Below are positions 34,449 to 43,149 of a stretch of 64,000 nt of DNA, one piece after another. Positions within the stretch are counted from its first letter, which is position 1, and the number at the start of each line of letters is the position of its first letter. The translations under genes were made by a program, and so were the position numbers. Below the pieces are notes generated by a model. That model worked only from the letters and a program-made list of their open reading frames with translations. It made no database searches and was not told the origin of the DNA. The DNA comes from an uncultured bacterium (GTDB taxonomy: Bacteria > Pseudomonadota > Alphaproteobacteria > Rhodospirillales > Rhodospirillaceae): contig CAISTS010000032.1 in the NCBI GenBank assembly GCA_903888485.1, positions 62,001-126,000 of the forward strand, in the 5' to 3' direction.

Positions 34449-36943
34449 GTGCGCGCTCCGAACATGGGATCAAGGCGCAGGTACTTGTAGCGAAGGGTGA
34501 GTTCGAGGGCGTGCGGCCCCGGCGGGGCACCCTTGAGGTCCACCACTACTTCACACGGCGCGCCGGCTGAGATCATGTGCACGCCGGTGGCAATGTCCGT
34601 GCAGCCCGACCACGCCGGCGTGCCAACAGCGGCGGCTTTGCGTTCGTTCTCGCCGATGTAGGCCGCGCTGATGCTGTCGACTTGCGCGATGGCTTTTGCG
34701 TTGGGCCACGTGAAGCGCAGACGCTGATAGGCTTCGGGGCCGAAGGGCTTGACAATCACCTGGATCTGGCCGCGGCCGAAAGCATTGACCGCGAGCGGCA
34801 TGGCGCCTTGGCGCTTGGTGTCAAATCCGATGCCGAGGTCGGGCGCGATGATTAGGCCGCCGAGCAATGGACCCGCCGTGAGGTGATCCGGTCCGTAAGC
34901 CTGTTCTGCACCTGCGGCAAAACCCGCAGTGAAGAACGGCTGCACATTGGCCAACGCCGCCGCCGGCCAATAACTCTGATGCCGGCCGATCTCCTGCAGC
35001 GCCGGCCAGCCCTGATATTCCAGCGCAGCAGGATCGAAGGCAAGGTCCGTCAGACGGCGTTTGTCGGAGAGATCGAAATTGGCTTCGTGCTTCCACGCGC
35101 CGATGGTCGCGGCCTCTTCGCGTGTCGGATGCAGCAGCGCCGCGCCGATGATGCGCGCCAATTGCTCCTGTAGCGCCGGCGTATGGGCCGGGGTTTGCGC
35201 AAGATCGCCGAGCAGCGCGTTCACGGCGTGCGCACCGGCCAAGATACCATCTTGCATAACGTCCATCTGCAGAAGCTGGGCGGCGTCGCGCTGGTTGGCA
35301 AGGAACTGGGGCGCGCCGCTCGCATCGTAGGCGGCAAGGCTGCCTTCCTTGCACATGCAGGCATGTTCCAGGACATCGGGCGTGCGCGACAGCAGCGCGG
35401 CGGTGGCTCCTTGGAAGCCCTCGCCGCCGAGATAGGCGCGCAAATCTGCGCCACCACGAATGTGTGCCATGGCCTTGTCGTTGAGCGCGAGATAAAGGCC
35501 GGTGAGCGCCACGCCTTTCTTTTCGCGCGCGAGGATACGCCCGAGCACGCTCTGGATGGTCGCGGCGTAACCGAGGTCGAGGAATATCACGCGACCGCCG
35601 GCGAGATCGAACTGCTTGGCGAGGCCCTTGAGCAGACCCTCGCGCAGCTTGGCTGAGTTGGCGATTACCTTGGTGCGCAGCGCCGGGGTCGCAGCGATGG
35701 CGCGGGCCAGCGCGCCCAGCGCATCCACGTCGCCGCGGTCCATGGCCGGAAGCACGTTCTTCATCTCGGCGCACATGAGGCCAAGGCCCGCCAGGATCTC
35801 GTCGTTGGATTCGCCCGGCGTCAGCAGAATGGCTTCGGGCAGCAGGCCGAGGTCGTCCTCGTACAAGGCCGCGCGCACGACGGCGCGGCGCGAGAGCCAC
35901 AACTCCTCCACCGCAAATTCAACGCCGAGGTCTTGCGCCGCGGCCTCGATGACGCGCTTGAGGAAACGTCCCTCGCGCATCAGACCGAAAATCTTGACCG
36001 CGCCCAGCGCATGGCTTTCGGCCACCACCCAGCGCGCGAAGGCCGCGAACACCGGCGCTAGCGTTCCCGCGCCGTAGGCCCAATAAGGTCTGAGGTCCTT
36101 GGCGACAATGGGCGGAGCGCGGTGCGCAAGACGCGAGCGCAGGCCCGTCAGCCCGAAGTCGCCGTCAACATCCAACATCGTCGCGCGCGCCAGTCGCCCG
36201 AGCGCCGCTTCCGACCACTCGACATCGCGCACGCGCGGGCTGAAGCCGAACTTATCATAAGCCGCGGCGGCGATGCCGCGCGCGCGGCAGGGATTGATAT
36301 CGGCTTCCAGCGTATCGCCGACGTGAATCATGGCGGCCGGCGCAACCCCCTCGTCCTTGAGGATCACATCGAAGAGGTCGCGGTACTTTGGCTTGCCGAT
36401 CTCACAGGACACATAGAACTTGTCGATGCGCGCGGCATCGAGCCCCGCGCCTTCCAAGAGGACGCGTAGCTGCTCGTGCGTGAAGTAGGTGTCCGAGGCC
36501 AGCACCACCCGCGCCCCGGCTTTCTTGGCCTCGTCTATGAGCGCGGCGACATTCCGATCGAGGACCAGGTGGTCGCGTTCGCAGGCAAGCTCGGCTTTGA
36601 TCCGGCTAGCCGTGTCAAACTCCGGGGCGAACAGGTGATCCGGCAGGAGCGCATAGATGTCCGCAAGCTTGATCTCGCGGTAGCCCGTGATGGCTTGCAC
36701 CTTCTCGCGGGCCGCGCGTTCGGCGCCATAGCGCAGGTCGGCGAAGGCCTGGGGCGTGACATGGCCAGCGAGCTGACCGCCTGCCTCCAGCCTCCTGCCC
36801 AGCAGCAGGAACACATCGCAAGGGTCGGGCACGCGCCGCCAGACGAGCGTATCGAAGACATCAAGCGACAGCACGCGCGCGCTACCGGCGGCGACGATGT
36901 CGCGCACCGGCCGCAGCCGCTCGTCGGATATCTGCTCGTTCAC
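34445..36943 (-). CDS. Large HAD-superfamily protein of the surface-polysaccharide type (COG5610-like)
   Basis: This 832-residue protein has an N-terminal HAD phosphatase-like domain: motif I LSLDVFDTLVWRR (about 24-36), motif II LASDTYFTHEQL, the Lys region CEIGKPKYRDLF, and motif IV MIHVGDTLEADI. Residues from about 270 onward form a long region of unknown fold with RGGADLRAYLGGEGFQG and, at the end, an immunoglobulin-like stretch. This layout is found next to glycosyltransferases in polysaccharide loci. It overlaps the GT2 gene by 4 bases. The substrate is unknown, and the protein is likely cytoplasmic. Confidence 0.82.
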   Translation of the reverse strand: MNEQISDERLRPVRDIVAAGSARVLSLDVFDTLVWRRVPDPCDVFLLLGRRLEAGGQLAGHVTPQAFADLRYGAERAAREKVQAITGYREIKLADIYALLPDHLFAPEFDTASRIKAELACERDHLVLDRNVAALIDEAKKAGARVVLASDTYFTHEQLRVLLEGAGLDAARIDKFYVSCEIGKPKYRDLFDVILKDEGVAPAAMIHVGDTLEADINPCRARGIAAAAYDKFGFSPRVRDVEWSEAALGRLARATMLDVDGDFGLTGLRSRLAHRAPPIVAKDLRPYWAYGAGTLAPVFAAFARWVVAESHALGAVKIFGLMREGRFLKRVIEAAAQDLGVEFAVEELWLSRRAVVRAALYEDDLGLLPEAILLTPGESNDEILAGLGLMCAEMKNVLPAMDRGDVDALGALARAIAATPALRTKVIANSAKLREGLLKGLAKQFDLAGGRVIFLDLGYAATIQSVLGRILAREKKGVALTGLYLALNDKAMAHIRGGADLRAYLGGEGFQGATAALLSRTPDVLEHACMCKEGSLAAYDASGAPQFLANQRDAAQLLQMDVMQDGILAGAHAVNALLGDLAQTPAHTPALQEQLARIIGAALLHPTREEAATIGAWKHEANFDLSDKRRLTDLAFDPAALEYQGWPALQEIGRHQSYWPAAALANVQPFFTAGFAAGAEQAYGPDHLTAGPLLGGLIIAPDLGIGFDTKRQGAMPLAVNAFGRGQIQVIVKPFGPEAYQRLRFTWPNAKAIAQVDSISAAYIGENERKAAAVGTPAWSGCTDIATGVHMISAGAPCEVVVDLKGAPPGPHALELTLRYKYLRLDPMFGART

Positions 36944-37057
36944 GAAGGAGTCCCCAATACGCCCAAGGGAGTGTAGCTTACGTCAGCCCGATTGAGTCTG
37001 GATTTGCACGGCGAATCAAGGAAAAATCGGCCATTACTTCACAGGGGAGAGATAGCC

Positions 37058-37540
37058 ATGCAATTCAGAACAATCTTGATCGCCGCGCTGCTAATGGTGC
37101 CCGATGTCGTTTCTGCCCAGCAGGCCGCACCGGCGCCGGCCTATGGCGCGCCGATCTCGCTGGAAGATGCCCGCAAGGTCATCGCCGCCGCCGAGGCCGA
37201 AGCGCGCAAGAACAACTTCACCATGGTGATCACCGTGCTCGACAGCGGCGCCAACGTGGTGGCGATGGTGCGCATGGACGGCACCCAACTCGGCTCGATC
37301 GCCGTGGCCGAGGGTAAAGGACGTACCGCCGTGCAATTCAAGCGGGCGAGCAAGGTCATGCAGGACGCTCTCGCAGCCGGTGGCGACGGCCTGCGCTTCC
37401 TCGGCCTGCCGGTGACACCCGTGGAAGGTGGCGAGCTCTTGATGTCGGGAGGCCGCATCGTCGGCGCCGTTGGCGTCTCGGGCGGCAGCTCGGCTCAGGA
37501 CGGCCAGGTCGCACGCGCCGGCGTCGCCGCGATCAAATAG
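37058..37540 (+). CDS. HbpS/GlcG-family haem-binding-like exported protein
   Basis: This 160-residue protein starts at ATG 37058 after GGGGAGAG, with a leader ending near VSAQQ. The GlcG/HbpS domain fills the rest: SLEDARKVIAAAEAEARKNN, MVITVLDSGANVVAMVRMDG, SIAVAEGKGRTAVQF, FLGLPVTPVEGGELLMSGGRIVG and GVSGGSSAQDGQVARAGVAAI. HbpS binds haem in Streptomyces. Other members have unknown ligands. Export to the periplasm is predicted. Confidence 0.9.
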   Translation: MQFRTILIAALLMVPDVVSAQQAAPAPAYGAPISLEDARKVIAAAEAEARKNNFTMVITVLDSGANVVAMVRMDGTQLGSIAVAEGKGRTAVQFKRASKVMQDALAAGGDGLRFLGLPVTPVEGGELLMSGGRIVGAVGVSGGSSAQDGQVARAGVAAIK

Positions 37541-37552
37541 ACCCGCACGGTT

Positions 37553-37587
37553 TGTTCCCCGCGCTTTAAACGCGGGCGCGGGGAACA
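37553..37587 (+). terminator. Possible terminator hairpin after the HbpS-like gene
   Basis: TGTTCCCCGCG (37553-37563) is complementary to 37577-37587 with a 13-base loop, 12 bases after the stop codon. Only a short T run (CCTTTG) follows, so termination is plausible rather than certain. Confidence 0.5.
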
Positions 37588-37639
37588 GCCTTTGCACGCG
37601 CTCCGTTATGCCCACAAGCGGTGAACGGAGCGGTGTGTT

Positions 37640-38323
37640 TTGCGGCAGTTTGGCGAGGCTTGGTTTGCGGATGCGGCGGTCCACACGGCGGGCCTCTTCG
37701 TCGGACTAGTCGCCTGCCTCGCCCTGGTGTTCATCGCCATCAGCCGCGCGCGCAGCGCCACTGTTCCCTCCGTTAAATCGCGCGTCTTACTGGCCCTTGG
37801 CCTTTACGGCCTCGGGCTTATCTGCATGCTGACCTGCTCAGCGCTTTATAACCTTTACGTCGATCATCCGCTGCGCGGCCTTCTGCGCCGCTTCGATCAC
37901 GCCGCCATCTTCCTGATGATCGCCGGCACCATCACGCCCTTTACGCTGTTGTGCGCGCGCGGACCGCAAGGGCTCAGGCTGTTCGCCGCCATTTGGGCGC
38001 TGGCCGCCGCCGGCATCGCGCTCAAACTAACGATACCCACTGAAGTCGAGCTTCTGTCGATCCCCGCCTATTTGCTCCTCGGCTGGACCATCGCGCTCCT
38101 CTATAAGCCGCTGAAGGCCATGCCATGGCCGGGCCTTCCGCTGCTGGCCGCAGGCTGTGTGCTCTACACCGCAGGCATTGCGGTCTACCTCTGGGATGGC
38201 CTGGCCTACCAGCTGGCTATCTGGCACGGCACGGTGCTTCTGGGCGCGACCCTGCACTTCGCCTGCATCGTCGGTTACGCCACGGGCCCCACGATCCTCT
38301 GCCGCGCCTGTAACAAGGACTAA
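37640..38323 (+). CDS. Hemolysin III/PAQR-family membrane protein
   Basis: This inner-membrane protein of about 227 residues has roughly seven hydrophobic helices. The family's conserved polar positions are visible: CSALYNLY with a Ser near the second helix, RRFDHAAIFLMIAGTITPF (the Asp-His block) and AIWHGTVLLGATLHF near the end. Bacterial members (YqfA/hemolysin III) are related to the PAQR receptors and alkaline ceramidases and probably bind zinc. The role is uncertain. The start is a TTG at 37640 behind GGAG. A later start would cut into the first helix. Confidence 0.88.
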   Translation: MRQFGEAWFADAAVHTAGLFVGLVACLALVFIAISRARSATVPSVKSRVLLALGLYGLGLICMLTCSALYNLYVDHPLRGLLRRFDHAAIFLMIAGTITPFTLLCARGPQGLRLFAAIWALAAAGIALKLTIPTEVELLSIPAYLLLGWTIALLYKPLKAMPWPGLPLLAAGCVLYTAGIAVYLWDGLAYQLAIWHGTVLLGATLHFACIVGYATGPTILCRACNKD

Positions 38324-38386
38324 AGCCCCCGCGACAGTCTCGCGGCCCTGCCCTATCATCGCCGCCTCCTACCGCGGAGGCGCTTG

Positions 38387-39214
38387 ATGAAACACCGTCC
38401 CATTCCGTCCACGGGCGAGATGCTGCCCATCGTCGGCCTCGGCACCTATCGCGGCTTCGACGTCGGGACCGACCACGCCGTGCGCGCCCGCCTCGCCGAC
38501 GTCGTCAACCTCGCCCTGTCGCCCGGCAAGGCGATGATCGACAGCTCACCCATGTATGGCCGCGCCGAGCAGGTGACCGGCGACATCCTGGTGGACCGCG
38601 CGCTGGCCGGCCACGCCTTCCTCGCCACCAAGGTCTGGACTACGGGAAAAAGCCAGGGCATCGCTCAAATGGAGAAGTCGATGCGCCTCTTGCGCACCGA
38701 CAAGCTCGACCTGATGCAGGTGCATAATCTGGTGGATGTGAACACCCACCTTGCGACGTTGAAGGGCTGGAAGGCCGAGGGCCGTGTGCGCTTTGTGGGC
38801 GTAACCCACTATCACAGCGGCGCCTATGACGAGCTCGAAGCCGTCATACACCGCGAGAAGATCGATTTCGTGCAGCTCAACTATTCCCTCGACGACCGCG
38901 CCGCCGAGGCGCGCCTCTTGCCGCTGGCGCAGGAGCGCGGCATCGCCATCATCGTCAACATGCCCTTCGGCGGCGGCGGCCTGCTCGGGCGCGTATCAGA
39001 CTCCCCGCTGCCGCCCTTCGCTAAGGACATCGGCGCGACGACCTGGGCGCAGCTCCTCCTGAAGTTCGTGCTGGGCCATCCGGCGGTGACGGTCGCCATT
39101 CCGGGCACCGGCAACCCGCAGCACATGGGCGAGAACATGCAAGCCTCCGACGGCGACCTCGCCGCCGCCCGCGAGCAGGTTATTGCCTGGGCGAAGGGGA
39201 AGTCGCTCGGCTAA
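38387..39214 (+). CDS. Aldo/keto reductase (second)
   Basis: This 275-residue protein starts at ATG 38387 with GGAGG ten bases before. The catalytic tetrad reads Asp52, Tyr57 (SPMYGRAE), Lys82 (LATKVWT) and His113 (LMQVHNLVD). The C-terminus has AIPGTGNPQHM near the cofactor site. It differs in sequence from the aldo/keto reductase at 4762-5607. The substrate is unknown. It overlaps the convergent lipoprotein gene by 4 bases. Confidence 0.88.
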   Translation: MKHRPIPSTGEMLPIVGLGTYRGFDVGTDHAVRARLADVVNLALSPGKAMIDSSPMYGRAEQVTGDILVDRALAGHAFLATKVWTTGKSQGIAQMEKSMRLLRTDKLDLMQVHNLVDVNTHLATLKGWKAEGRVRFVGVTHYHSGAYDELEAVIHREKIDFVQLNYSLDDRAAEARLLPLAQERGIAIIVNMPFGGGGLLGRVSDSPLPPFAKDIGATTWAQLLLKFVLGHPAVTVAIPGTGNPQHMGENMQASDGDLAAAREQVIAWAKGKSLG

Positions 39215-39912
39215 CGAGCGCAGCGCGCAGGCCCGCTGCCCGGCAGGGCGCGAGCGCGGCGGCCGTCGAAGGTCACCACCGTCACGCTCTCCACGTTGGC
39301 AAAGACCAGGCCGATGCCGCTTTCGCCGACCGGCACGAGACCGGCCAGAGGGTCATGCATGGCAGCCTTCGCAAAGAGCGCGGCGCGGCCGCCGTCCGCG
39401 CCGATAATGCCGTTGACCACATCGAAGGACCTGATCAGGCCAACTTCGGGCAACCTGACCACCTCGACTTCCTCGATCTCGAAGACCGTCTCGTCCCGCC
39501 CGTCGCCATTGAGGTCCACGGCGAAGGCATAGTTGAGTTGGGCCTCCTCGCCGGCTTCCCGATCTTTGAAGGGCCCCTGGCCGGCGACAGCCTCCAAAAC
39601 CAGGCGGCGCAGCGCCTGGTCCTGGGCATCACGCAGGGCGATGGATTTTGCGCTGACGACGGGGGCAGCCGTGGCCGCCAGCGTCGGCCCGCCTGCGGCG
39701 CACGTTACACGGCCGCTGCCGGCCTGCCAGGCGATGGGCCCCGCAGTGACGGAATGGATTTGAACGGACGCAACCTGGGTTGGACAGGGCACCGCACGCC
39801 GGCCGTCGATGCAGGCGGCGATGTCGCCGTTGCCCACCACAAGCGCCGTGACGGGGCCAGCGGCGCATCCGGCGAGCGCGAATAGACCCACAGCTGCAAT
39901 GGAAAAGCGCAT
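39211..39912 (-). CDS. Putative lipoprotein with DLNGDGRDE-type segment
   Basis: This 233-residue protein starts at ATG 39912. Its leader ends in the lipobox LFALAGC, so it should be lipidated and anchored in a membrane. The middle contains FAVDLNGDGRDETVFEIEE, typical of calcium-binding FG-GAP/VCBS-like or dockerin-like loops, suggesting an extracytoplasmic beta-propeller-like or structural unit. Two Cys lie in the DIAACIDGRRAVPCP block. I do not recognise the family. Confidence 0.7.
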   Translation of the reverse strand: MRFSIAAVGLFALAGCAAGPVTALVVGNGDIAACIDGRRAVPCPTQVASVQIHSVTAGPIAWQAGSGRVTCAAGGPTLAATAAPVVSAKSIALRDAQDQALRRLVLEAVAGQGPFKDREAGEEAQLNYAFAVDLNGDGRDETVFEIEEVEVVRLPEVGLIRSFDVVNGIIGADGGRAALFAKAAMHDPLAGLVPVGESGIGLVFANVESVTVVTFDGRRARALPGSGPARCAR

Positions 39913-39931
39913 CGGTCCCCCGGATGCATTT

Positions 39932-39959
39932 GCGGGCGGTCAAGGAATTGACCGCCCGC
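39932..39959. terminator. Perfect 12-bp stem with GGAA loop
   Basis: GCGGGCGGTCAA (39932-39943) pairs with 39948-39959 around GGAA. It lies between the end of the deoxyhypusine-synthase-like gene and the lipoprotein start, both on the minus strand. There is no T tract right after the stem, so this may be a processing or mRNA-stabilising hairpin rather than a classical terminator. Confidence 0.5.
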
Positions 39960-39996
39960 GCCCGCGCGCGGAAGGCGCGCAAAACAAAAAGAGCCT

Positions 39997-41067
39997 TTAG
40001 TCGAAGAGCTTGGCGAACTTGCGCGCCTTGCGCTTTTTCCAATGGCCGCGATGGTAGGCATCCGAGCCGATCAGCGGGATCACGCTGGACGCCTCCGCGA
40101 AGACCATCTGCTCGTAGGTCGTGTCGACCTTGCCCCAGGAATTGGCTTCCTTGAGAGTCGAGGACGAGCACGCGCCGTCGCGCACGTCGGCCACCGTGAT
40201 CTGGATGGCGTACTTGTGCATCTCGGCATCGACGCCGAGGATTTCGGCGCAGACGACCGTGTCCTGCACGAAGTTCTTCGGAACGCCGCCGCCGATCATC
40301 AACAGACCGGTGGAGCCTGCCTTGATCTTGATGTCAGTGAGTTCGCGGAAATCGGCGATCGAATCGATGGTCATGTGCGCCTTCGGATTGCGCTTCTGGT
40401 GAAGCACAAGGCCGAAGCCCGCCGATGAATCGGTGAATGCCGGGCAGAAGATCGGCACATCCATGTCGAAGCAGGTCTCGACCAGCGATTCCTTCTTGCG
40501 GTTCTTACGGCCCTTCAACCAGCGACCCATCTCCTTGATGAAGGCGCGCGACGAATAGGCCCGCGGCTCCAGGCTGTCGGCGATTTCGCCGATCACCTTG
40601 TCGCAATGCTGCAGCTCTTCTTCGTCGATGTAGGTGTCGTAGATGCGGTCGATGTAGTTGGCGCGCAAATCACGATCATCGATGAACTGCGAGCCCTGGT
40701 AGTGCTTGAAGCCAAGGGCCTCGAAGAAGTCCATGTCGACGATGGACGCGCCGGTCGACACGATCGCGTCGATCATGCCGCATTTGACCATCTCGACGTA
40801 GACCTGCATGCAGCCGCCGGCCGATGTGGAGCCGGCGAGCGTCAGGATGTTCGAGCATTTGGTGTCGGCGAGCATCATGTTGAATATCTCGGCCGCGCGC
40901 GATGTGTCGCGCGAGGTGAACGACATCTTGCCCATGGCGTCGATGATCGGGCGGGCGTCGAACGAGGTGATGTCGATGTGCTCGACCGGTGTCGAGAGAA
41001 GCTGCGCTTTGGTGTTCTTGCGCGGGTTCTTGGAGGCGGTCTTGGTCTTGGTTTTGGGCGCGGCCAT
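39997..41067 (-). CDS. Deoxyhypusine-synthase-like aminobutyl/spermidine-type transferase
   Basis: This 356-residue protein is homologous to deoxyhypusine synthase. After a Lys/Thr-rich N-terminal tail (residues 1-25), the domain has LTLAGSTSAGG, TGASIVDMDFFEALG, MIGGGVPKNFVQDT (NAD-binding-like) and SSTLKEANSWGKVD. Lys313 in SWGK is the counterpart of the enzyme's covalent lysine, so catalysis of an aminobutyl transfer is feasible. Bacteria have no eIF5A, so the acceptor is unlikely to be hypusine. A polyamine acceptor (for example homospermidine formation) is a reasonable inference, supported by ornithine decarboxylase immediately upstream on the same strand, with a REP-like palindrome between them. 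Confidence 0.88.
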   Translation of the reverse strand: MAAPKTKTKTASKNPRKNTKAQLLSTPVEHIDITSFDARPIIDAMGKMSFTSRDTSRAAEIFNMMLADTKCSNILTLAGSTSAGGCMQVYVEMVKCGMIDAIVSTGASIVDMDFFEALGFKHYQGSQFIDDRDLRANYIDRIYDTYIDEEELQHCDKVIGEIADSLEPRAYSSRAFIKEMGRWLKGRKNRKKESLVETCFDMDVPIFCPAFTDSSAGFGLVLHQKRNPKAHMTIDSIADFRELTDIKIKAGSTGLLMIGGGVPKNFVQDTVVCAEILGVDAEMHKYAIQITVADVRDGACSSSTLKEANSWGKVDTTYEQMVFAEASSVIPLIGSDAYHRGHWKKRKARKFAKLFD

Positions 41068-41120
41068 GGCTGTTTGCGTCCGTCCTTCGTGTTGCGAGGG
41101 GGAGAGAAAAGGCAGAGGAA

Positions 41121-41146
41121 CCCATCCCGGTCAAGACCGGGATGGG
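41121..41146. repeat. REP-like palindrome
   Basis: CCCATCCCGGTC AA GACCGGGATGGG is a perfect 12-bp inverted repeat between the ODC gene and the deoxyhypusine-synthase-like gene. The form (CATCCCGGTC...GACCGGGATG) is that of REP-type palindromes spread in many alphaproteobacterial genomes. It may modulate transcript stability. Confidence 0.6.
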
Positions 41147-41165
41147 ACCGTCGTTTTGTGGCGGA

Positions 41166-42578
41166 TTACTTTAGGATGATCGCGGAGGCGTCGGTGTTAC
41201 CGTCCGCGGACAATTCCCCGGCCGGCGCTTCGGTGCGCGACTCCGGCGCCGACAAACTCAAGGTCGGCTGCTCGGACGCGGCCATCATCGGGCCTGGGGC
41301 TTCCCGCAAGAGGCGCGGACGGCGCACAGCCTGCGCGGCCAGCGGCATGGCCTCGGGCCAGACCGTCGCCGCGACCGACGAGTGGAACCCGTTGAACCGC
41401 GTCGCCATGGTCGAGCCATAGGCGCCCAGCATGCCGATCTCGATCCAGTCGCCTTCCTGGGTGTCCTCGGGCAGCATGAAGGGACCCTTCATCTTGTCCA
41501 AGTTGTCGCACGTCGGACCGTAGAACACGAACGAGACCAGCTTTTCGGACGCCAAGCGCGTGTTGGGTGTGCTCGAGTTCTTGCCCGAACGGCCCAAGGG
41601 GCGCACCAGACGCACCGGGAAGCGCCAGTTGAGGGTGCCGGCGTCGAACAAGCTGCCGTAGGTGCCGTCGTTGATGAACAGGCGCCGGCCCTTGCGCAGA
41701 GTTACGCGCACGAGCATGGCCGCACCCGCCGCGACCATGGCGCGGCCGGGTTCGCACCACAGCTCGGCGCCGGCCGCGACGCCGCCTTCAGCGACGAGGG
41801 GCCGGGCCGCCTCGACGATGGCGGCCATATACTGCTCCAACGGAGGAGGCGTCATGTTCGGGTAAGTCGCGGGGAAACCGCCGCCCACGTCGAGGACGTC
41901 GAGCTTCACCTTGGCTTTGCTGACCACTTCGCCGGCGCGCTGGATGGCAGCCTTGTAGGCGGCCGGGTCCATGCACTGCGAGCCGACGTGGAAGCAGATG
42001 CCGATCTTGTGGGCGACCTTACGCGCATGCCGCAAAAGATCGGCGGCCACCGAGGGGGCCGCGCCGAACTTACCGGAGAGGTCGTAGGCAGCCGCATTGC
42101 CCGAGACAGCCAGGCGCACGAACAGGTTGAGGTCCTTGGCCGAACGGGTCTCTTCCAGGATCTTCATCAGCTCGGAAACGGAATCGAGCGCGAAGGTGCG
42201 CACGCCCATCTTGTAGGCGGCGCGGATGGCTTCGCGGCTCTTCACCGGGTGCATGAAGTGCAGGCCGACGCCCTTCGGGAAGAGGCCCTTGATCAGGCGC
42301 GCTTCCTCGATCGAGGCGACGTCGAACTGACGGATGCCGGCAGCATACATGTGGCGCAGGAAGTCGGGGCCCGGGTTGCACTTGACGGCATACAGCACCT
42401 GGCCCGGAAAGCCGGTCAGGAAACGCTGCGCCTGAGAGCGGATCTGCTCAGGGAACACGCACTGCACGGGCGCTTCGGGCCTGAGACGCTTGGCAACGTC
42501 GTCAACCGAGCGGAAGAGGTCTTCCGTGATGTCGTTCTGAACAGGCTTTTCGAACTGTCGCGCTTTGAATTGGACCAT
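41166..42578 (-). CDS. Ornithine/diamine decarboxylase (fold III, PLP)
   Basis: This 470-residue enzyme decarboxylates ornithine (probably) to putrescine. The PLP Schiff-base lysine is Lys66 (LYAVKCNPG), with GGGFP (232-236) and EPGR (276-279) for PLP phosphate binding and the catalytic Cys357 in GPTCDNLDK. The first 425 residues fit fold III ODC. A variable tail of about 45-50 residues follows, rich in Ala/Pro/Ser. It is followed by the deoxyhypusine-synthase-like gene. An upstream leader at 42579-42880 with its own small reading frame suggests polyamine-responsive control (see that entry). AGAGAGAAG precedes ATG 42578. Confidence 0.9.
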   Translation of the reverse strand: MVQFKARQFEKPVQNDITEDLFRSVDDVAKRLRPEAPVQCVFPEQIRSQAQRFLTGFPGQVLYAVKCNPGPDFLRHMYAAGIRQFDVASIEEARLIKGLFPKGVGLHFMHPVKSREAIRAAYKMGVRTFALDSVSELMKILEETRSAKDLNLFVRLAVSGNAAAYDLSGKFGAAPSVAADLLRHARKVAHKIGICFHVGSQCMDPAAYKAAIQRAGEVVSKAKVKLDVLDVGGGFPATYPNMTPPPLEQYMAAIVEAARPLVAEGGVAAGAELWCEPGRAMVAAGAAMLVRVTLRKGRRLFINDGTYGSLFDAGTLNWRFPVRLVRPLGRSGKNSSTPNTRLASEKLVSFVFYGPTCDNLDKMKGPFMLPEDTQEGDWIEIGMLGAYGSTMATRFNGFHSSVAATVWPEAMPLAAQAVRRPRLLREAPGPMMAASEQPTLSLSAPESRTEAPAGELSADGNTDASAIILK

Positions 42579-42880
42579 CTTCTCTCTAGTTCCTCACACC
42601 AACCGCTTTCAGCGGCGTCATCATGTCAGCCCCACCGGTCCCCCCGGCAGGCAGGCTCATCAACGATGGGAACGGGATTTCAATCCCGAAGAACTTCCAG
42701 CCGCATGCCGACGATCACGTCGTGGGCATGCCAGGACGCGCATTTACGCAGCGCCGCCGTGATACGGGCGGGTGCTACACTTAGGCGCAATCGAGAGTTC
42801 AGCTTCGGAAGGGGCATGCACGGCCTCCTTTTATCAATCAGACAAAAAACAGAAAGTCCAACCAACGAAAGGACGCTTAC
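42579..42880 (-). promoter_or_regulatory. Candidate speF-type structured leader of the ODC mRNA
   Basis: About 300 bases precede the ODC start without a normal gene. The stretch contains the small frame at 42680-42817, a 7-bp hairpin CGGGATT-TC-AATCCCG (42673-42688) that straddles that frame's stop, and a small CCGC-TGAAA-GCGG hairpin near 42600-42616. The speF RNA motif described upstream of alphaproteobacterial ornithine decarboxylase genes is a reasonable match in position. I cannot confirm the covariance structure by eye. Boundaries are approximate. Confidence 0.45.
42680..42817 (-). CDS. Possible ODC leader peptide (45 aa)
   Basis: ATG 42817 is preceded by AAAGGAGG, a perfect Shine-Dalgarno. 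The frame encodes MPLPKLNSRLRLSVAPARIT... and ends VIVGMRLEVLRD, a basic peptide with no leader or domain. It ends 101 bases before the ODC start, with a hairpin over its stop codon. This layout is that of a regulatory leader peptide, with ribosome stalling or termination affecting the downstream gene. The alternative is an unrelated small protein. An upstream TTG extension to 42865 looks less likely. Confidence 0.55.
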   Translation of the reverse strand: MPLPKLNSRLRLSVAPARITAALRKCASWHAHDVIVGMRLEVLRD

Positions 42881-43149
42881 GTCGTTGCTTAACGGCGACT
42901 TGCTTTAGGCACGTGCGCGTAACGTCTGGGTTCGCATTTACTCCTATTGGGCGGGAAATCAAGAGAAAATCTCCCGGCGCCGGAATTTTCCTGGCGGCCG
43001 TGCTCGGCGTGCACGGCGCGCCGGCGCGGCGCGGCGTCGCGAAGCGGCTTCGGCGACGGCGATGAAGGCGATATCATGGCGCGCGCGCATGACGCGCGCG
43101 GCAGCGCCGAGGGGCGGTGTTGCCGGAGCTCTTTGGGGGAGCAGCCGCG

